Shown: positions 1-13,275 of the stretch, in pieces
Position numbering within the stretch: position 1 is the stretch's first letter
Layout: every line of letters starts with the position of its first letter
NCBI GenBank assembly: GCA_002917075.1
Contig: NTMA01000047.1
Coordinates: forward strand, 231,641-295,640
DNA from: Hawksworthiomyces lignivorus
Lineage: Eukaryota; Ascomycota; Sordariomycetes; Ophiostomatales; Ophiostomataceae
Direction: 5' to 3'
DNA: 64,000 bases
Position numbers and translations under genes: made by a program
The notes under the pieces: model-generated
The model's input: the letters and a program-made list of their open reading frames with translations, nothing else
What the model was told of the DNA's origin: nothing
The model's database searches: none

Positions 1-3000
1 TACGTTGTGAGGGCCAGATGGTGGCAGAGCACCAAGCTGACGTGTTTGTCAAGAGGCTCTCTTGCCATCATCAATATATGACCCTGTCCGTCTATCCCTT
101 TTCCTTATTTCTCCTAATTCCCCTCTCCCCCATGGCTGAATTTGCCGTTGCTCAGCGAATGCACCCCAGCCGAACCGGCCGCTCCATATTTCTTATTTTC
201 TTTTTTGTTCTATGACCTCTTCCATCCTATTTGTTCTTTTCTGCTTTCTCCGCCTCTCTGCTTTCTTGTGCTCCTATATATTCTTAGCCAAGCAGCTCCA
301 TCTATTGTTCTGCATACGCAAGCCTCGACTCATCTCGAGCGTCTCCCCGTCTTGTCTGTTCTGTGCTCGAAATTGGTGGGCCAATGGAAGGTTCCTTATT
401 AACAAGTGCTTGCCAAAGACAAATTGTCAACTGCGAAAGAGCTACAAGAAAGCTCCATAGCTGAAGATGAGTTTTGGTCATTACTAACCCGGAACGTCAC
501 TCTCCTTTCTCCACCTCACCTCTGCTGAGCCTCTGTCTGCAGAAACGTGCTCTGACAGCAGCGTTTTATTTCTTCTTTTCTTCCTTTTTTTTGCTTCTTC
601 TGAGGTCGTCTTCTTGAAAGGCACACGGCGAGGTGACGCTGGCCAAGCCAAGACTTGAGTTTATTTCTATTTTGGCGAGACGGGACGAAATTGAAGGGAC
701 TAAGTGTTGAGATTTGCCTTTCCCCAAAACACGGCTGATCGGGACAAAAGCGAATTGCATTGAAATCTCTGCAAGAAGATTGGCAGGAATCCACAGGTGG
801 GTGAATGTGGCTGAGAAGAGGCTCGAAACGCACTTTGAGGATTTTCTCTTAGCATCCAATGTGTGCGACCAGTTATTCTTCTCCAAGGGTAATTAAGTGA
901 ACGTTCCTTTCGGCAAAAGCACACAACGTGCAAAAGATTAATACACGTTGTCTTAAGAGGGGAGAACAAGGACAGAGCATGGAGAGTCGGCAAAATGAGA
1001 CGAAAGGCGAAAAAGATACAAAGAGATAGAAGACACGTTATAAAAGGAAAATCGAAAACGAAAAGAGAGAAGAAAACAGAAGAAAAAAAAAACTAATAAT
1101 AGAAAATCAAGGTACGGACTGCTAGGCTCTATTTTCATGCTAGACAACTGACAAGAACACATCTGCATCGCCATTCTCAGTGAATTATCCTTTCCACTTC
1201 TCCCTGCTAGTTCTGTTTCTTTCTCTTATTTCTCTTCTATCCTCAAGGCAGTCCCCGGTAAACACGCGGGCTTTTTTTTCTTCTTCTATGTGCAGAGAAA
1301 ACTTGTTGCATAAGAATATAGATTGCACTATGAGCAGCTGCGTGGGTTCACGTTCTCGATGTTTCTATTTTGTATTTTGCCTGCCCTGATTGCGTGCGTG
1401 AAATATACAGCGCAGCTCTTCGAAATAACTTTCGTCATCAGAGCTTACGTAGTTTCGACATGTTCATATGAGATGTCCAGTTTTGCACGCTGATAGCTTC
1501 AGGGCGGAGAAACGGGCATGAGAGAGAAAAGGAGACGTCAGCATGGACTCGTAGGATAGCCATCCCTGCCTGAGGCAATGGTCTACTTTTCCACACAGAA
1601 GACAGCTGTGTGTACGTATAAGAGAATAGCAACCGTGATCTACGCATCATGGCTTCATACGACTTAATCAAGCAGGTTTGTAATACAATGGGGAATCATA
1701 ATTTCAAAGTAACTCCGCTCCACGTTTCACTAAGAGTCAAAGATCACCATCAACTCTGATATGTATCCAAAGTTGAGTAAACAAGATGTAGATGCCATCT
1801 CTGCGAATCTTTGTAGACAGTAGGAGGGAAAATGTACAATATCGTCAGCGTACTTCCTGAGGCTATGCAATCCACAAGCGAGTTGTCTTGCTGCCGATGG
1901 CTAGATCATAGTCTGTCTGCTTCTGCAGCTTGATCATGCTGTGTCCTTCCAACAACTGAGCTCTGACCAGGTACAGATCATTCAGTCTCTCCCAGCCGTC
2001 CATGAGCAGAAGCCAACAGCTGGCAAGCAACCAACAATCAACAATTCCCGGAACGAACTTCTGTTTTGGTCGCTCGACTGCGACCCAGACCCCTGGGTTT
2101 CGAGGTGTTATTTTAGGCATACTCCAAGGCAGGTTTCTTTCTCTGCACAGAATACTTGGAGAAATAAATAAGATGCATGTGTGGAGTTCTGCACTCTGTT
2201 CGATCTTCTGTTGCCTGTATACTAGAGCATCGGATCCCTCTCTTCTTGCACTTCCTTCTAGTCCATTTCTTCTTCTAGTCCGTCGAGAGCTAGACATAAA
2301 TGACAATTGAGAATCCAGAAGAATGCATATTTCTGAACGACTCCAATCTTTTTTCAAAAATACGAGCACAGAGATATGCTGGCATGCTGGCATGATCATG
2401 GACGACCCTCTGAAAGGGGTAAACCTTGGCAGACTCCTTTATTGGACGGAATATTATTACAGCTACCACTGTCCCTTTCTAGAGAACGGCACAGATGAAG
2501 CACCACAGAGAGGGAGTGAAATTTCTTTGGGTAGGTGGGCTTCTTTTTTTCAATATCACCTTAAAGTAACGTTTGCAGTGATCGTCGCAGTAAACGAGTG
2601 CTACCCTCCTTTATTGCGGTGGAGCTTCGTCCAGTCCCCGCATGGCAAAGCGGTAGAAGTAGCGGAGAGATAAAAGATGATCCCACGCTCAGATACACAC
2701 TGCAGAAGAAGCAGGAATAACGAGCTTCCCCATTGAACGTGTGCCGTGAAAACGTTCCATGGAGAGATAGGGTGTGACAAAGTGTGAAATTCTTGGCACT
2801 CGGGAGAAAGTGTGCTCGAGGACGCATACTATGATAGGGAAAAAGAGAAGGGAAAAGAGGCCCAGATGAAAGAGATAACAGCAGAGAGAATGTGCCTTTC
2901 CGGGCTGCTGTTCTCGTTCTCGTTTCAGACGATCTTTTTAATATATCCATATCTGCCCCAATACATGCAAAATTGGAGCCTAGCTCTCCGCCTCCGTTTT

Positions 3001-3147
3001 GTTTCCCCAAATCTCGTCCGAGTATTCGGGTATTCTGAGTGTTTTGTTCTGGACTTTTCTTGGGCTCTCCTCTCTGCATGATTCAGTTCAAGTGTGTGCG
3101 TGTATGTGTTTCTGTCACCGGCGTAGGTCCACTGTGTCAACGCAAGA
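1..3147. other. No recognisable gene (5' flank)
   Basis: I see no coding region supported by a recognisable domain, long open frame or consistent splice signals. The stretch has short A/T and pyrimidine runs, for example the A-run near 1080-1090. It is probably intergenic, and its 3' part should include the promoter and leader of the transporter that starts at 3148. Confidence 0.5.
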
Positions 3148-4943
3148 ATGAGCGCAACGAATGATACCAAAGCGCCGCCGCGGCTTTTCGAAGATGACGT
3201 TCACGACAACGAGAAAAGCGGTGGTATTGTCGGTGAAGATGCAGCCGCCAGGGCCCTTGCGGAGACAGTCCGCCGCGAGCACGAGCTTACGTTCCACGAG
3301 GCTATCCGCTTGTACCCTGCGGCCGTCGGCTGGTCGGCCTTTGTGTCGATCGGCGTGATCATGCTAGCTTTTGATCCGCAGATTCTCGGCGGCTTCTTTG
3401 CCATGCAGCGCTTTGCGCAGGACTTTGGCTACTACTACGAGGGAAGCCAGGATGTTAGTCAGCGCAAAACCTCCCGCCATTGATGAGAATATTACTGACA
3501 TGAGATAATTCATAGTACATCATCAGTGCGTTCACTGGTCTAAGTCCTTGTTCAATGCGCCATGGGTATGGGTGCGGCAGAGAAAACAGCTAACGACGTG
3601 ATCTATTTTTCCTAGGCGCCCCGTGGCAGAGCGGTCTCTCTCTCGGTAATCCCGTCGGCCAGGTCTTTGGCGCCCTCGTGGCCAGCTATCCCATGGACTA
3701 CTTTGGCCGGAAGTACACGTTTGGCGCGTGCGTTGCGCTGACGGGCGCCCTCGTCTTCATCCAGTTCTTTGCGCGCTCACTGACGACACTGCTCGTCGGC
3801 GAGCTGCTCGGCGGGCTGGTGCTAGGCTGCTACGTCGTCATCGCCCCCGCGTACGCGTCCGAGGTCTGCCCCATGGCGCTGCGTGGCCACCTGACGTCGT
3901 ACGTGAACTTGTGCTTTGTTATTGGCCAGTTGCTTGGCATCGGCGTCACGACGGCCACCCAGAACCTGGACACCCACTGGGCGTACTCGATCCCCTTCTC
4001 GCTGCAGTGGTTCTGGGTCATCGTCATCATGCCGGGCATGCTCTTCGTGCCCGAGAGCCCTTGGTGGCTGGTGCGCCAGGGCCGCACCGCCGACGCCGAG
4101 GCCGTACTCCGGCGGCTGGCCACGTCGGCCACCAAGCCAGACGGTACCAAAAAGGTCGACATCGCCGCCACCCTAGCCGCCATCACCGAGACGGACCGCC
4201 TCGAGCAGGCCCTCGAGGCCGGCAGCACCTACCTGGACTGCTTCCGCGGCGTCAACCTGCGCCGCACCGAGATCGCCATCGGCGTCTACTGCACGCAGGT
4301 GCTGAGCGGCATCTACATGATCAACTTTATCACCGTCTTCTTTACCCACGGCGGCCTGTCCACTAACCAGGCCTTTGACATGAGCATCGGCTTCCTGGCC
4401 ACGGGCTTCGCCGGCACCCTCGTCTCCTGGTTGCTGATCCTGCGCTGGGGCCGCCGCACCCTGTACCTCGCGGGGCTCGTCGGCCTCACCACTCTCATGC
4501 TGCTCGTCGGCATCCTCGACTGCGTGCCGCGCCCCGACAACGGTGGCATCAGCCTCGACTGGGCCGAGGTTGCGCTGCTGCTCGTCTGGAACTTTGTCTA
4601 CGACCTCTCCATCGGGCCCGTCTGCTTCGTCATCATCTCCGAGTGCTCAGCCACGCGCGTGCGCTCCAAGAGCATCGCCGTGTGCACCGCAGCCCAGGGC
4701 ATCCTCGGCATCATCATGACCGTCGCCATCCCCTACCTGATCAACCCGGACCAGGTCAACGGCCGCGGCAAGATTGGCTTTTTCTTTGGCGGGCTGTCGT
4801 GGCTGTGCCTGATCTGGACGTTCTTCCGCGTTCCGGAGACGGCCGGCCGCACATACGAGGAGCTGGATCTGCTGTTTGACAAGCGGGTGCCGGCGCGGCA
4901 GTTCAAGAACTACAGCCTGGAGGGCATTAATGGAGAGGAATGA
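3148..4943 (+). CDS. MFS sugar transporter, alpha-glucoside (maltose) permease type
   Basis: This is a plasma-membrane sugar:proton symporter of the MFS sugar-porter family, closest by motif to fungal maltose/alpha-glucoside permeases. Proposed exons are 3148-3453, 3516-3525 and 3616-4943, giving 547 aa. Introns are 3454-3515 (gttagt...catag) and 3526-3615 (gtgcgt...cctag). The 10-nt middle exon restores the family-typical string YIISAPWQSGL; using the downstream donor at 3538 instead would insert three extra residues (FTG). Visible signatures are the cytoplasmic-loop GRKYTFG near residue 136, PESPWWL near 250 (the PESPRWL motif), QVLSG in the second half, and PETAGRTYEELD near 512 (the PETKG region). 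About 12 hydrophobic segments are apparent. The acidic N-terminus resembles the cytosolic tail of maltose permeases. The exact substrate cannot be read from sequence. It stands alone, with no adjacent glucosidase or Zn2Cys6 regulator. Confidence 0.9.
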
Positions 4944-7834
4944 GTGGTGTGAGTAACTAAGAGGAAATAAGATCAGGTTAAGATGTGAAGGATTTGGGGG
5001 GTTCTTCTCGATATGATATCAAAGCGCGCGCCCTATGCAGACTATAATTTACGAGTTCTGATACACAAGATGTCTTCCTACTTTAATTTTTGTTTCTTCT
5101 GAAGCACAGAGGAATGATAATGAGAAGTAGCACGCGAAAAGAGAAGATACAGCGGCCGTAGCATCATGGCGATGGTCTTCTATATTAACAAGGTTGCAGA
5201 CATACATTTGTATATAAATTTAAATTCTCTTACAAACATTTAGATTCGAATCTAGATTTCCTCTACCCGGGTGCCGTAGTCTTGCCCATGAAAAAAAGGA
5301 GAGAATCGACTGTAGATGCTAGCATGGAAAATTAATTACTAGAAAAGCTGCCGTACATCTGTAGGAGAAAACCGAGAAACCAGAGAGAGAAAGGGACGTA
5401 CTTGTTTCAACGAGCACGTGCGGCTGCGTGCCATGCGATGGTTTCTCTATACGAACAATGTCTACGCGTAGCTGTTATCTACGCTTCCTCTTTGTTATCC
5501 TTTCAGGCACATCTCGCTGCGTACAAATCATGCATATGGTGTCGCATTCTGTTTATATACGCGGTCTACTAGCATCTTCAATCAAACACCAGATCACAGC
5601 TAGAGGCCTAATAGATACGCACAATTGGCTCAGATGCAACGGCAAGAGCAAAATAAATAAAAAGCAGAAAGCTGGAAACGAATGGACGGTGGGATCCAAG
5701 ACAAACACTGTTAAAAATATACTGAATAACCGACAGGTTGGCAGGAGGGTAGCAAGGTACCTAAATGACGATATTGGACAAAGTTATCCAGAGATGCCTT
5801 CGTGTAAATCTCTTATTTTCCATTATGCTCCGTGCTCAGCTGCTGTATAACGAATACCTCTTTGGCATATTCATCTCACTGCTTCGACATGTATCCAGTT
5901 GCTTGATTATATATATTTACGTCTCCCAGGGAATGAGCCAAGAATCTCCAAGGGCTGCATAAGAACCGCAAATAAAGTTTGGATTCTTCGGCCAGGATGC
6001 CAAATAGAAAGTTGGACCTCATAAGCCGCTGCAGCTCAGCAGTTGCGCTCAGTCTTGTGACATGTTAGCTGTGCAACACTCGAATGCAAAGACTCTTTTT
6101 CTTTTGAAGGCACTGTCTACTCCTCCTTGCAACGCCAACGTGATCATCTCAGTGCCTCTATGGCGCTGCCGAACGAAACACGACAGTCCACTCCCGATAC
6201 CAGAACGCTTGGAGTGGAAACCGAGATTCACCCGTATGAGACTTGGTCAAGGACACGCTATTTGCAAGTGTGACATTGCTTCTACACTGGAGAGAGAGAC
6301 GCGGTCTAGCCTGCTTTCCACGTCTTCTCCATTGAATGAAAGGATCATAACAACACTGCTACAAACTACAAGAAGCAACCTGTACGAAATAGTAGTCTTT
6401 GGTGAGAAGTAGCACGCTGTGCTATATACGAGAGGCTCTTCAAGTTCTGTCTCTTTTAAGTATTCGTTCATTCGTTCAGAGCTGAACAGACGCAGAGAAA
6501 GCGCCATGAGCCAAGCTGAATAGAAATTCACGCAGAGCAGCGTCATGTGAGCAGTAGTAGCAGTGGGTTCTTATCGTAAAACGGCTCGTCCCGTATGACT
6601 AGCTCCTTTCACCCATCCACCCTATTGGAGAGAGGAGAACAAGGATGATGAAAACTTGAACTTGACATGGCAAACGGTTCTCAATCACAGGCTGCATTCA
6701 CAAGCTGTTGCTGGAGCTTCGACGGCAGCAAACTTGTTGATGGAGAACATGGGACGATTGTGGCATTTCATTCGCCCTTTATTGACTCTGGCTGTGATAT
6801 GTGCTTTTGTCCGTGGAGAAGATACGCCGTGTCTCCGAGCTCTTCCACGAAAAATAACAGGATCTTCAATCTGGAATGCTATTCGGATATCCTGGAAAGA
6901 AGAGGTGGTGCTCGAGGTCTTCGTAACCGGCCCAAGAGCTCAGCCGTCAAGTGCGCCGGACACGAGGCTACGACGGCGGCACATGATGTGCTTGCAGGAG
7001 ATGTAAGACATGCTGCAGAAGTTGAGAAATGGGCCATGTGATTGGCAATGTCCGAGACATGTCCGTTTATTACGAGCGGCAGAGATAAGATACAGGCAAT
7101 CTGGGGACATTTAAGGGTGGTCCAAAAAGGCTGCGCGTGAGGCAGCGAGCAAGAAACGGCAGTATGCTGCTCCACTGACAACGAGATGTGTGTACATTAC
7201 GTCAGGAAGGATGTCGTCTTCATTTCTGCCCCCATATTGCACGAAGGTCGAAGGAGAAACAGAAATAAGTCGCTGACGGGATCGGTTCGTGGGGCCGAGA
7301 AAGTTATAGAGACCAAGGCGAACGGCTATCGGCCACTTGTTATCAAAGGAAGGATAAACAGGAGAATGGCACCTAAAGACCATATTGCGCAGTTATTGCT
7401 GTTCGTGCGGTACAATGTAATGCGATGCCTTTCTTTCCGTAGGTAGATTAATGGGCAGCATCAACAGCAAAGCTCCGCATCCGTCAAGCTTGCGCACCAA
7501 CAGCAACAGAAAACAAAGGCGCACGAAACAAGAGGCTTCCGGACCACCTGGGGAGGAGCAACGCTGTCAAAGAATTCGTATGCCATTTCTACATACGACC
7601 ATCCAATGCAACGAAGGGGGGGGTCTCGGAGAAACTGTAAGTGCTACAAGAGAGATACAGCCTTGCAAGAGTGTATTGGTGACCGTGCTTGCCTGCGAGT
7701 CTGTCTCGGAACAGTACGAGTAGGACACGGACAGGAAGTCAGCCAGTGAGAGATGGCAGGGCTGCACAGGTGATAAGTGAGAAGTGCATAGTCATGTGGA
7801 AGAATACCTCAGCATAAAAGGTGAGTATAATTAG

Positions 7835-7990
7835 GATAGGATGGAGGGTTAGATTTTTGGGGGGGATGGGTGGGTTGGATGGATGGATGGCTGGCTTGGC
7901 TAGATAGTGGTTGGTTAGACAAACGGATTGGATGGTCGGATTGGATGGATGGGGGCGGGCGTGTGGGCTCTGAGGTCCAGGAATGGAATA
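7835..7990. repeat. GGAT-rich simple-sequence tract
   Basis: Repeated GGATGG and TTGGATGG strings on the plus strand, imperfect and interrupted. This is a low-complexity tract in a gene-poor interval. Confidence 0.65.
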
Positions 7991-9135
7991 TCAACATGGA
8001 GACTCTGTGACCCAGCTCAGTGAGACATTCAGGCAGAGAGAGCAGGATGCGCTACTGGAGCCGATCAAAAAGAAGATCCGGTGCAAGAAAGGGAGGGGGT
8101 GGATGAAAGGAAGACGAGAGAGGAGAGAGGAGAGAGAAAGGAGATGGGAGAAGCAGGGAGAGACGAAGAGCGAGATGGAGAGAGGAGATTGGCGATTGAC
8201 AAATCGCCGAGAAGAAGAAGCTGAAAGGCGACCTGAAAACGTTTCCGTCTCTGCCGCCGGTGTTTGGCCTATGGTAAATCCGACAAAGCCATCGATTCTC
8301 TTTGCTTACCGAAGAGCGCATGGGGGGCTGGAATTCTGAGGATCTGTATTACTCCGTCAGTAGCACCGTCTTCATGCGAAAGTCCCGATGCTAGTAGAGT
8401 TTGTAGAGGGTCGGAGTCCGAGTGCGCCCGTCGGACGGTTTTGTCGCGTTGTGATGATGGAAGTCGCCTCATTTCTAAGCAGGCTGGCAGGCCTGGAAGG
8501 GCGTGGAGGCCAGTGGAGGCCGGCGGAGGCGATTGGAGGCGATTGGGAGGCATGGGAAAAAGGGTTGGCCTAAAGGGATCGCTTTTCTTATCGATAATAG
8601 AAAAAGGCGGAGTGGCCTGGACTAGGCCAGAATGGGAAATATCTGTTTCGAATTGATGCGGCACGTCTGGGAAGGTGCGATTTAGGGCGTCGATTGGGCA
8701 GGAGCCAAAGGAATTTCAAAAGGGCAATAATGCTTTCTGCAGCTGCCCCGAGCAGTGAGTTTAGTTGGTTTTGAATTGCTGTTTCCGAGTGGGCACTTGG
8801 ACACGCTCACACGCTCTCACGCTCTCTCCCTCCACTGCTGCCACTTTGTGCACTTTGCATACATGCTGCTTTAGACTATGACTCACAACTGGCGCTGCGT
8901 CGCGCCATCCTTCTGGCCTCTGCGCTATATCATGTAAGTCCTATAGTACGTGGACGTGTGGATGTATCCATCTGTTTGTTATTAGTATACTTATTACCTA
9001 TAAATGATACGGAGCATGGGCTACGTGGACGTGTGTACATGCTTAGTATCCTTGGATAATATGGAGAAATTCCTACGGGGGTGTGGCGACCGGTCCTGCT
9101 TGCCCCTCCGAACAACAGCAGCAAAAACGCCAACA

Positions 9136-9185
9136 TGCTCCAGCGTGCTCCAGCGGGCTCCAGCGGGCTCCAGTGGGCTCCGGTC
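9136..9185. repeat. 11-bp GCTCCAGCGGG-like tandem repeat
   Basis: About four to five imperfect copies of GCTCCAGCGGG with single-base changes. No coding context was found. Confidence 0.7.
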
Positions 9186-12100
9186 TGCTCAGAACTGAAT
9201 GGAATCTCGCCGACGGCCAATGGTTCGGCGATTGGTCAATTCGCGTGCCGCTTCTGCTGACGGTCTTGTGCGTGGCAATGCTGGCCGTCAGCAATAAGAC
9301 GAGAAGGCTGGAAAGTGTATCTGTATAGATGCGCTGCGTATATGCAGCAGAGTTACAAAGGGCGAGGACACTGTACTGTGGGCGCTGCGAAAGTCCTAGC
9401 AGAGAAAGAAAATATACAAAATACTGTAGCAATAGAAGCAGCATACTAATCCAAAATATGAGCAGACACCAAGCGTAAGCTATACAAGTACGAGTACTTG
9501 CTTTGCGCTGGTGAGATAAGAGCAATTGAGTTTGGGCGGGAGGCGCGCCACGCGTGAACAGCCGTCTCGCACCAGTCCATTTCTCAATTCTCCGTATCGA
9601 GAGGTGTTGCCCAGAACGGAAATACGCTCTGTGTAGCCCAGCGCTATTTGTACTCGTACACTTCGCTTTGCTTTGCTTCTTGTAAGTCCGGCGGGGTAAT
9701 GAGAAACTGCGTCTCATTCCATAAACACGTAAGTGCAGGGAGTAGCGCAGGAGCTTCGGAGTCAGATATCGCTTTTTTGTCTTATATCGCTGTTATTGTT
9801 CCAATTACATCATACGAAATAACAATTGCGGCGGCGGGTGAGATTTGTCACATCTCCCGTCTCCCGACGTGGCCGCGGGAACGACTCCATGCTCATTGCT
9901 CTTATGGTGGTGTCTGCTTAGGCAATACGATGAGAAGAGGGCCGTCTTGTGTGCCTTTTGTGTCTTGTGTCTCTTGGATGTCTTGGGCGTCTTGGATGTC
10001 TCGTGTATCTTCGTGTGTCTGAGAGTTTTTTCTCTGTCTGTCTGTGTGTGTGTGCCCCGTTTTGCATGTGCCGACTCCACGACACAATTTAACGTCGACG
10101 AGTCGACTTCAGTTTTGCAGCGCAGCCCAATGCTTTGTGTGGCAGCCTAACACGGCACGCACCAGCAAGCAAAGTGGGAAAGTGGGAAGGTAGCAGGATT
10201 CTGCTGGATGTCTTGTCTCTGCTCGTCGTATCTGTTCTATCGTCATGTTTGCTCCGACATTGAGATGACCGCTTAATATTACGAGTGTCTGTTCTGTCTC
10301 CCCTCTAGCCTCTGATTAGATAGACGAGAATGCCGGCCCCTCTGTTTCTTCTGTTTCTATTTGAAGAACCCCCCCCGCCAACTTGCGCCACAAATCTGCT
10401 GTACTTGTACGTGTTCGTAGGGTACAAATCTGATGCGTTTGGCATTGTTGGCGTTCCAGCTGGCGGGATGTGACAACAGGGAAAACTCTCCTTCCAGAAC
10501 CTAACATGCAGGCAAAGCAGGTACCCATTTACTGCAGGAGACTCTGCAGCAGGGCAGTTCCATATATTTGCCTTTCTTAAATCTTATCGGCTCTTTATAT
10601 TCTGTACAATCTCGCTCTTCAACTTTTTTTTACCTTTTCTCTCTCTCTTCCCTCTCTCTGTCTTTTTTTTTCTACATCATCTCTGTAGGCTCTCACTTTG
10701 TGATTGTTGTCTCGTCTCTCAATGTACTTTATCTGACTTTCGACTTGTGCAATTCGGAGTACGGGGAATTACAGGCTGTCCGCCCTCTGTTTTGCTTTCA
10801 TGGACCAGGGTGGCGGGTTGGCTGGAATTGGCAGGAATTTTGGCAAGCGGAAGGGAAGAGGCACTCTGGCTGACCATGGCGGATGACCAGTCAAACGGCA
10901 CCCTTTTCTAGAGTGAAGGATGGGGGGCGTGTGGCTATCGGCGTCGCAACTTTTACCCTGACCCCCCTCTTGTCCTTCCAATTTAATTGCTGCCTGTCTG
11001 CAACAAAGAGTCATACGCTGAGCGGTTCAAGTACCCCTGGTGTACCACGGCGCCCTGGCCGCGTATTCAACTTACTGGGCGGCGGCCCCTGCTCCACTGT
11101 CTCTTCTGCATCTCTCGCCCCAGTTTCTGCGTTGTCTTACCGCTTTACACCGCTTTCCACAGCGAAGGCCACGCGTGCTAAGCGGAAGCCTGTGCAAGAG
11201 ATGTGTACTTCAAAGGTACAATATGGAATCCGCCTTTCTGCCTCTTCTTCTCTGAGTCGAACGAGGGAGGGGCGTGCACGTAGTGACCTGCTCTTTGGTG
11301 TCTGCGCTCCTGATCGCGACGGCGAGATGGATGAGAGGGGAGGACAAGAGAGGGACGCGCTTTGCCTGCTCATCGTCCTTTGTCCAACATCTCGTCCTGT
11401 CGGTCCTATATCCCCCCCTCGCGTTGTAGTTGTCTGAAAACAAGTACGAGCATTATACTCCGTACTGGCTGCAAGTATTTGTGTTCATTTTTATTCCTCT
11501 GTGTGTGCCACGGCTGCCATGAGACCATCTGGTTAGAGGGAAAGGCGACTATCTGCGCTCGCATTCGTGTCTCTCTTCTGCTGTTTATATTATAAGCGTA
11601 TGTAATTCTGTATTTGATAATTAGACCTCACGTTCCCCTTATCCTTGTGGTCTTCTTTCTTCTCTCGTCTCTCGTCTCTCTTCTTTCTTCTTCCCTCCTC
11701 CTTCCTACCTTCCTTCCTGCCTTCTCTTCCTTTTTTTCCTTCGTGACTGCTATTCTTTCCCCGTATTTCTTATATCCTCTTCGGATTGCCTTTTCGCCTT
11801 CAATTGATGCGCACCTTCCTCACTGCCCGCATCTTTGCTACCTACCGTACCTCTGCTGAACCCCTCTCTTGATACATGTGAAAGGGTAATAGTATCGCAG
11901 TCGTACCTCGCACACACTTCTGCTCTATCGCCTATCGCTGCTCCTGCCACCCTCTTCTGAATAAATAGGTGTTCGGAGTACGTATGTACTTACATGCTTA
12001 GACGCTAGCATCATATTTTACACACACCCCCTCCCTTTTCCTCCGTCTATTTTCAGCGTGTTGGTCGGTCACTGTCCACGCCTCTCGCCCCCCTGGTCAG

Positions 12101-13275
12101 CCAGCCGCGCCCGTACCCCGCGCTAACACAAAACGTTCTGTCCGTCTCTGGTCCCAGAATCTCTATTATCAATAATACGGAACAGGCAAGAACACAAAAG
12201 AACAGGCAACAACCAGGCCTCTGTCATGCGACGTCCCTACCTACAAATGCGAATTATTGGCAGTTGCCCAACACCAGAAGGACACAACGAGCGACACGAG
12301 AGAGACAGACAGAACGCTGCCCACCCAAAATAACACACGTCCAGCGCTTTCAAGCCGAGACTTGCGCCTTTCGCTCTTATTAGTGCCCTATTTTGTTCTC
12401 GAGACGCTTTCTCCCCTTCCTTCTTCATCCTTCCTTCCCTCTTCCCTTTTTCTCCTTGTCCCCTTTGAATCCCAATTTCCTTCTCTCCTGCTCTCGTTTT
12501 TCTCATTTCTTCTTTCCTTACCCCTTCTTCATATTCTCGCCTTCCGTTTGGAAAAATTAAAATCTCCCCATTCACCGCACTACTGGTTTGCGCTGTCTCG
12601 CGACTTCCTTCCATCGCTCCCGCCCCCACTCTGCTCTGTCGCCACCATCCGCGCCATCGTGCCTTCCCAACTTGGAAACAGGCTTGCGAACGGAGTTACG
12701 CGCCGGACGCCTGAGGAGCGCATCGACAGCGACTGTCCTACTTTAACACAAATCCGCTGGAAATCACAGGCCTCACTTTTCTCCTTCATTTCCACTTTCT
12801 TACTCAATCACTTACACACATTCTCCGTCTCTGCGATTGATGCTCGACGTCCTGTTCGCTGCTGTCTCCACTACCTCCGCCGAACAGTGTACCATTGCGG
12901 CCAAACTATACAACCGCCAGTGCCTGCGCCTGTCAAGCCTCAGTGATATACACTGACAAATCCAACGGCTCTGGCACTGTTGCCTGGCGCTTCGCCACGC
13001 ACTTGCAAACGACCCTCGACGCCTGCCAACGAAGCAAATCGGTAGGAACTAACGTCAATTCCGTCGTAAACGACACAAAATACGACAATCACGGAAGAAG
13101 GAGAAAGTACAAGGAAAAGAGATTCGGCGAGGGAGTCATCGCTCTGCATTCTATTACAATACACGCACCTCCACACGCTGAGAAGCTCAATTCAATTCCG
13201 TTCAATTCAACTCAATTCAATTCAATTCGCGCTGCCTGTTGGGCATTCACTGAATGAGACACACAGCCTGCTGCT

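Larger units (their letters stand above)
4944..13275. other. 8.3-kb region without recognisable genes
   Basis: No open frame here has a recognisable domain or a convincing exon chain on either strand. The region holds many low-complexity tracts: GGAT-rich sequence at about 7835-7990, GGAGGC-like repeats at 8500-8560, an 11-bp GCTCCAGCGGG-like tandem at about 9136-9185, TGTCT-like repeats at 9960-10030, and CT-rich sequence at 11640-11870 and 12370-12560. A TTCAA repeat lies at 13187-13228, just before the next gene. The last 1-2 kb may be promoter and a long pyrimidine-rich leader of the SWIRM gene. Unannotated lineage-specific genes or non-coding RNAs cannot be excluded without transcript data. 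Confidence 0.45.

Noticed and set aside
1863..3079. Several long overlapping open frames on both strands before the transporter
   Set aside because: None shows a recognisable domain, a plausible exon chain or biased composition; they look like chance open frames.
3148..4943. A single intron from 3458 (gtcagc) to 3615 in the transporter
   Set aside because: It keeps the frame but uses a weak donor and yields QDVSAPWQ instead of the family-like YIISAPWQ; kept only as an alternative.
6656..7383. Open frames of about 90-125 codons on both strands, one starting MANGSQSQAAF
   Set aside because: No family resemblance, and frames overlap on opposite strands without splice support.
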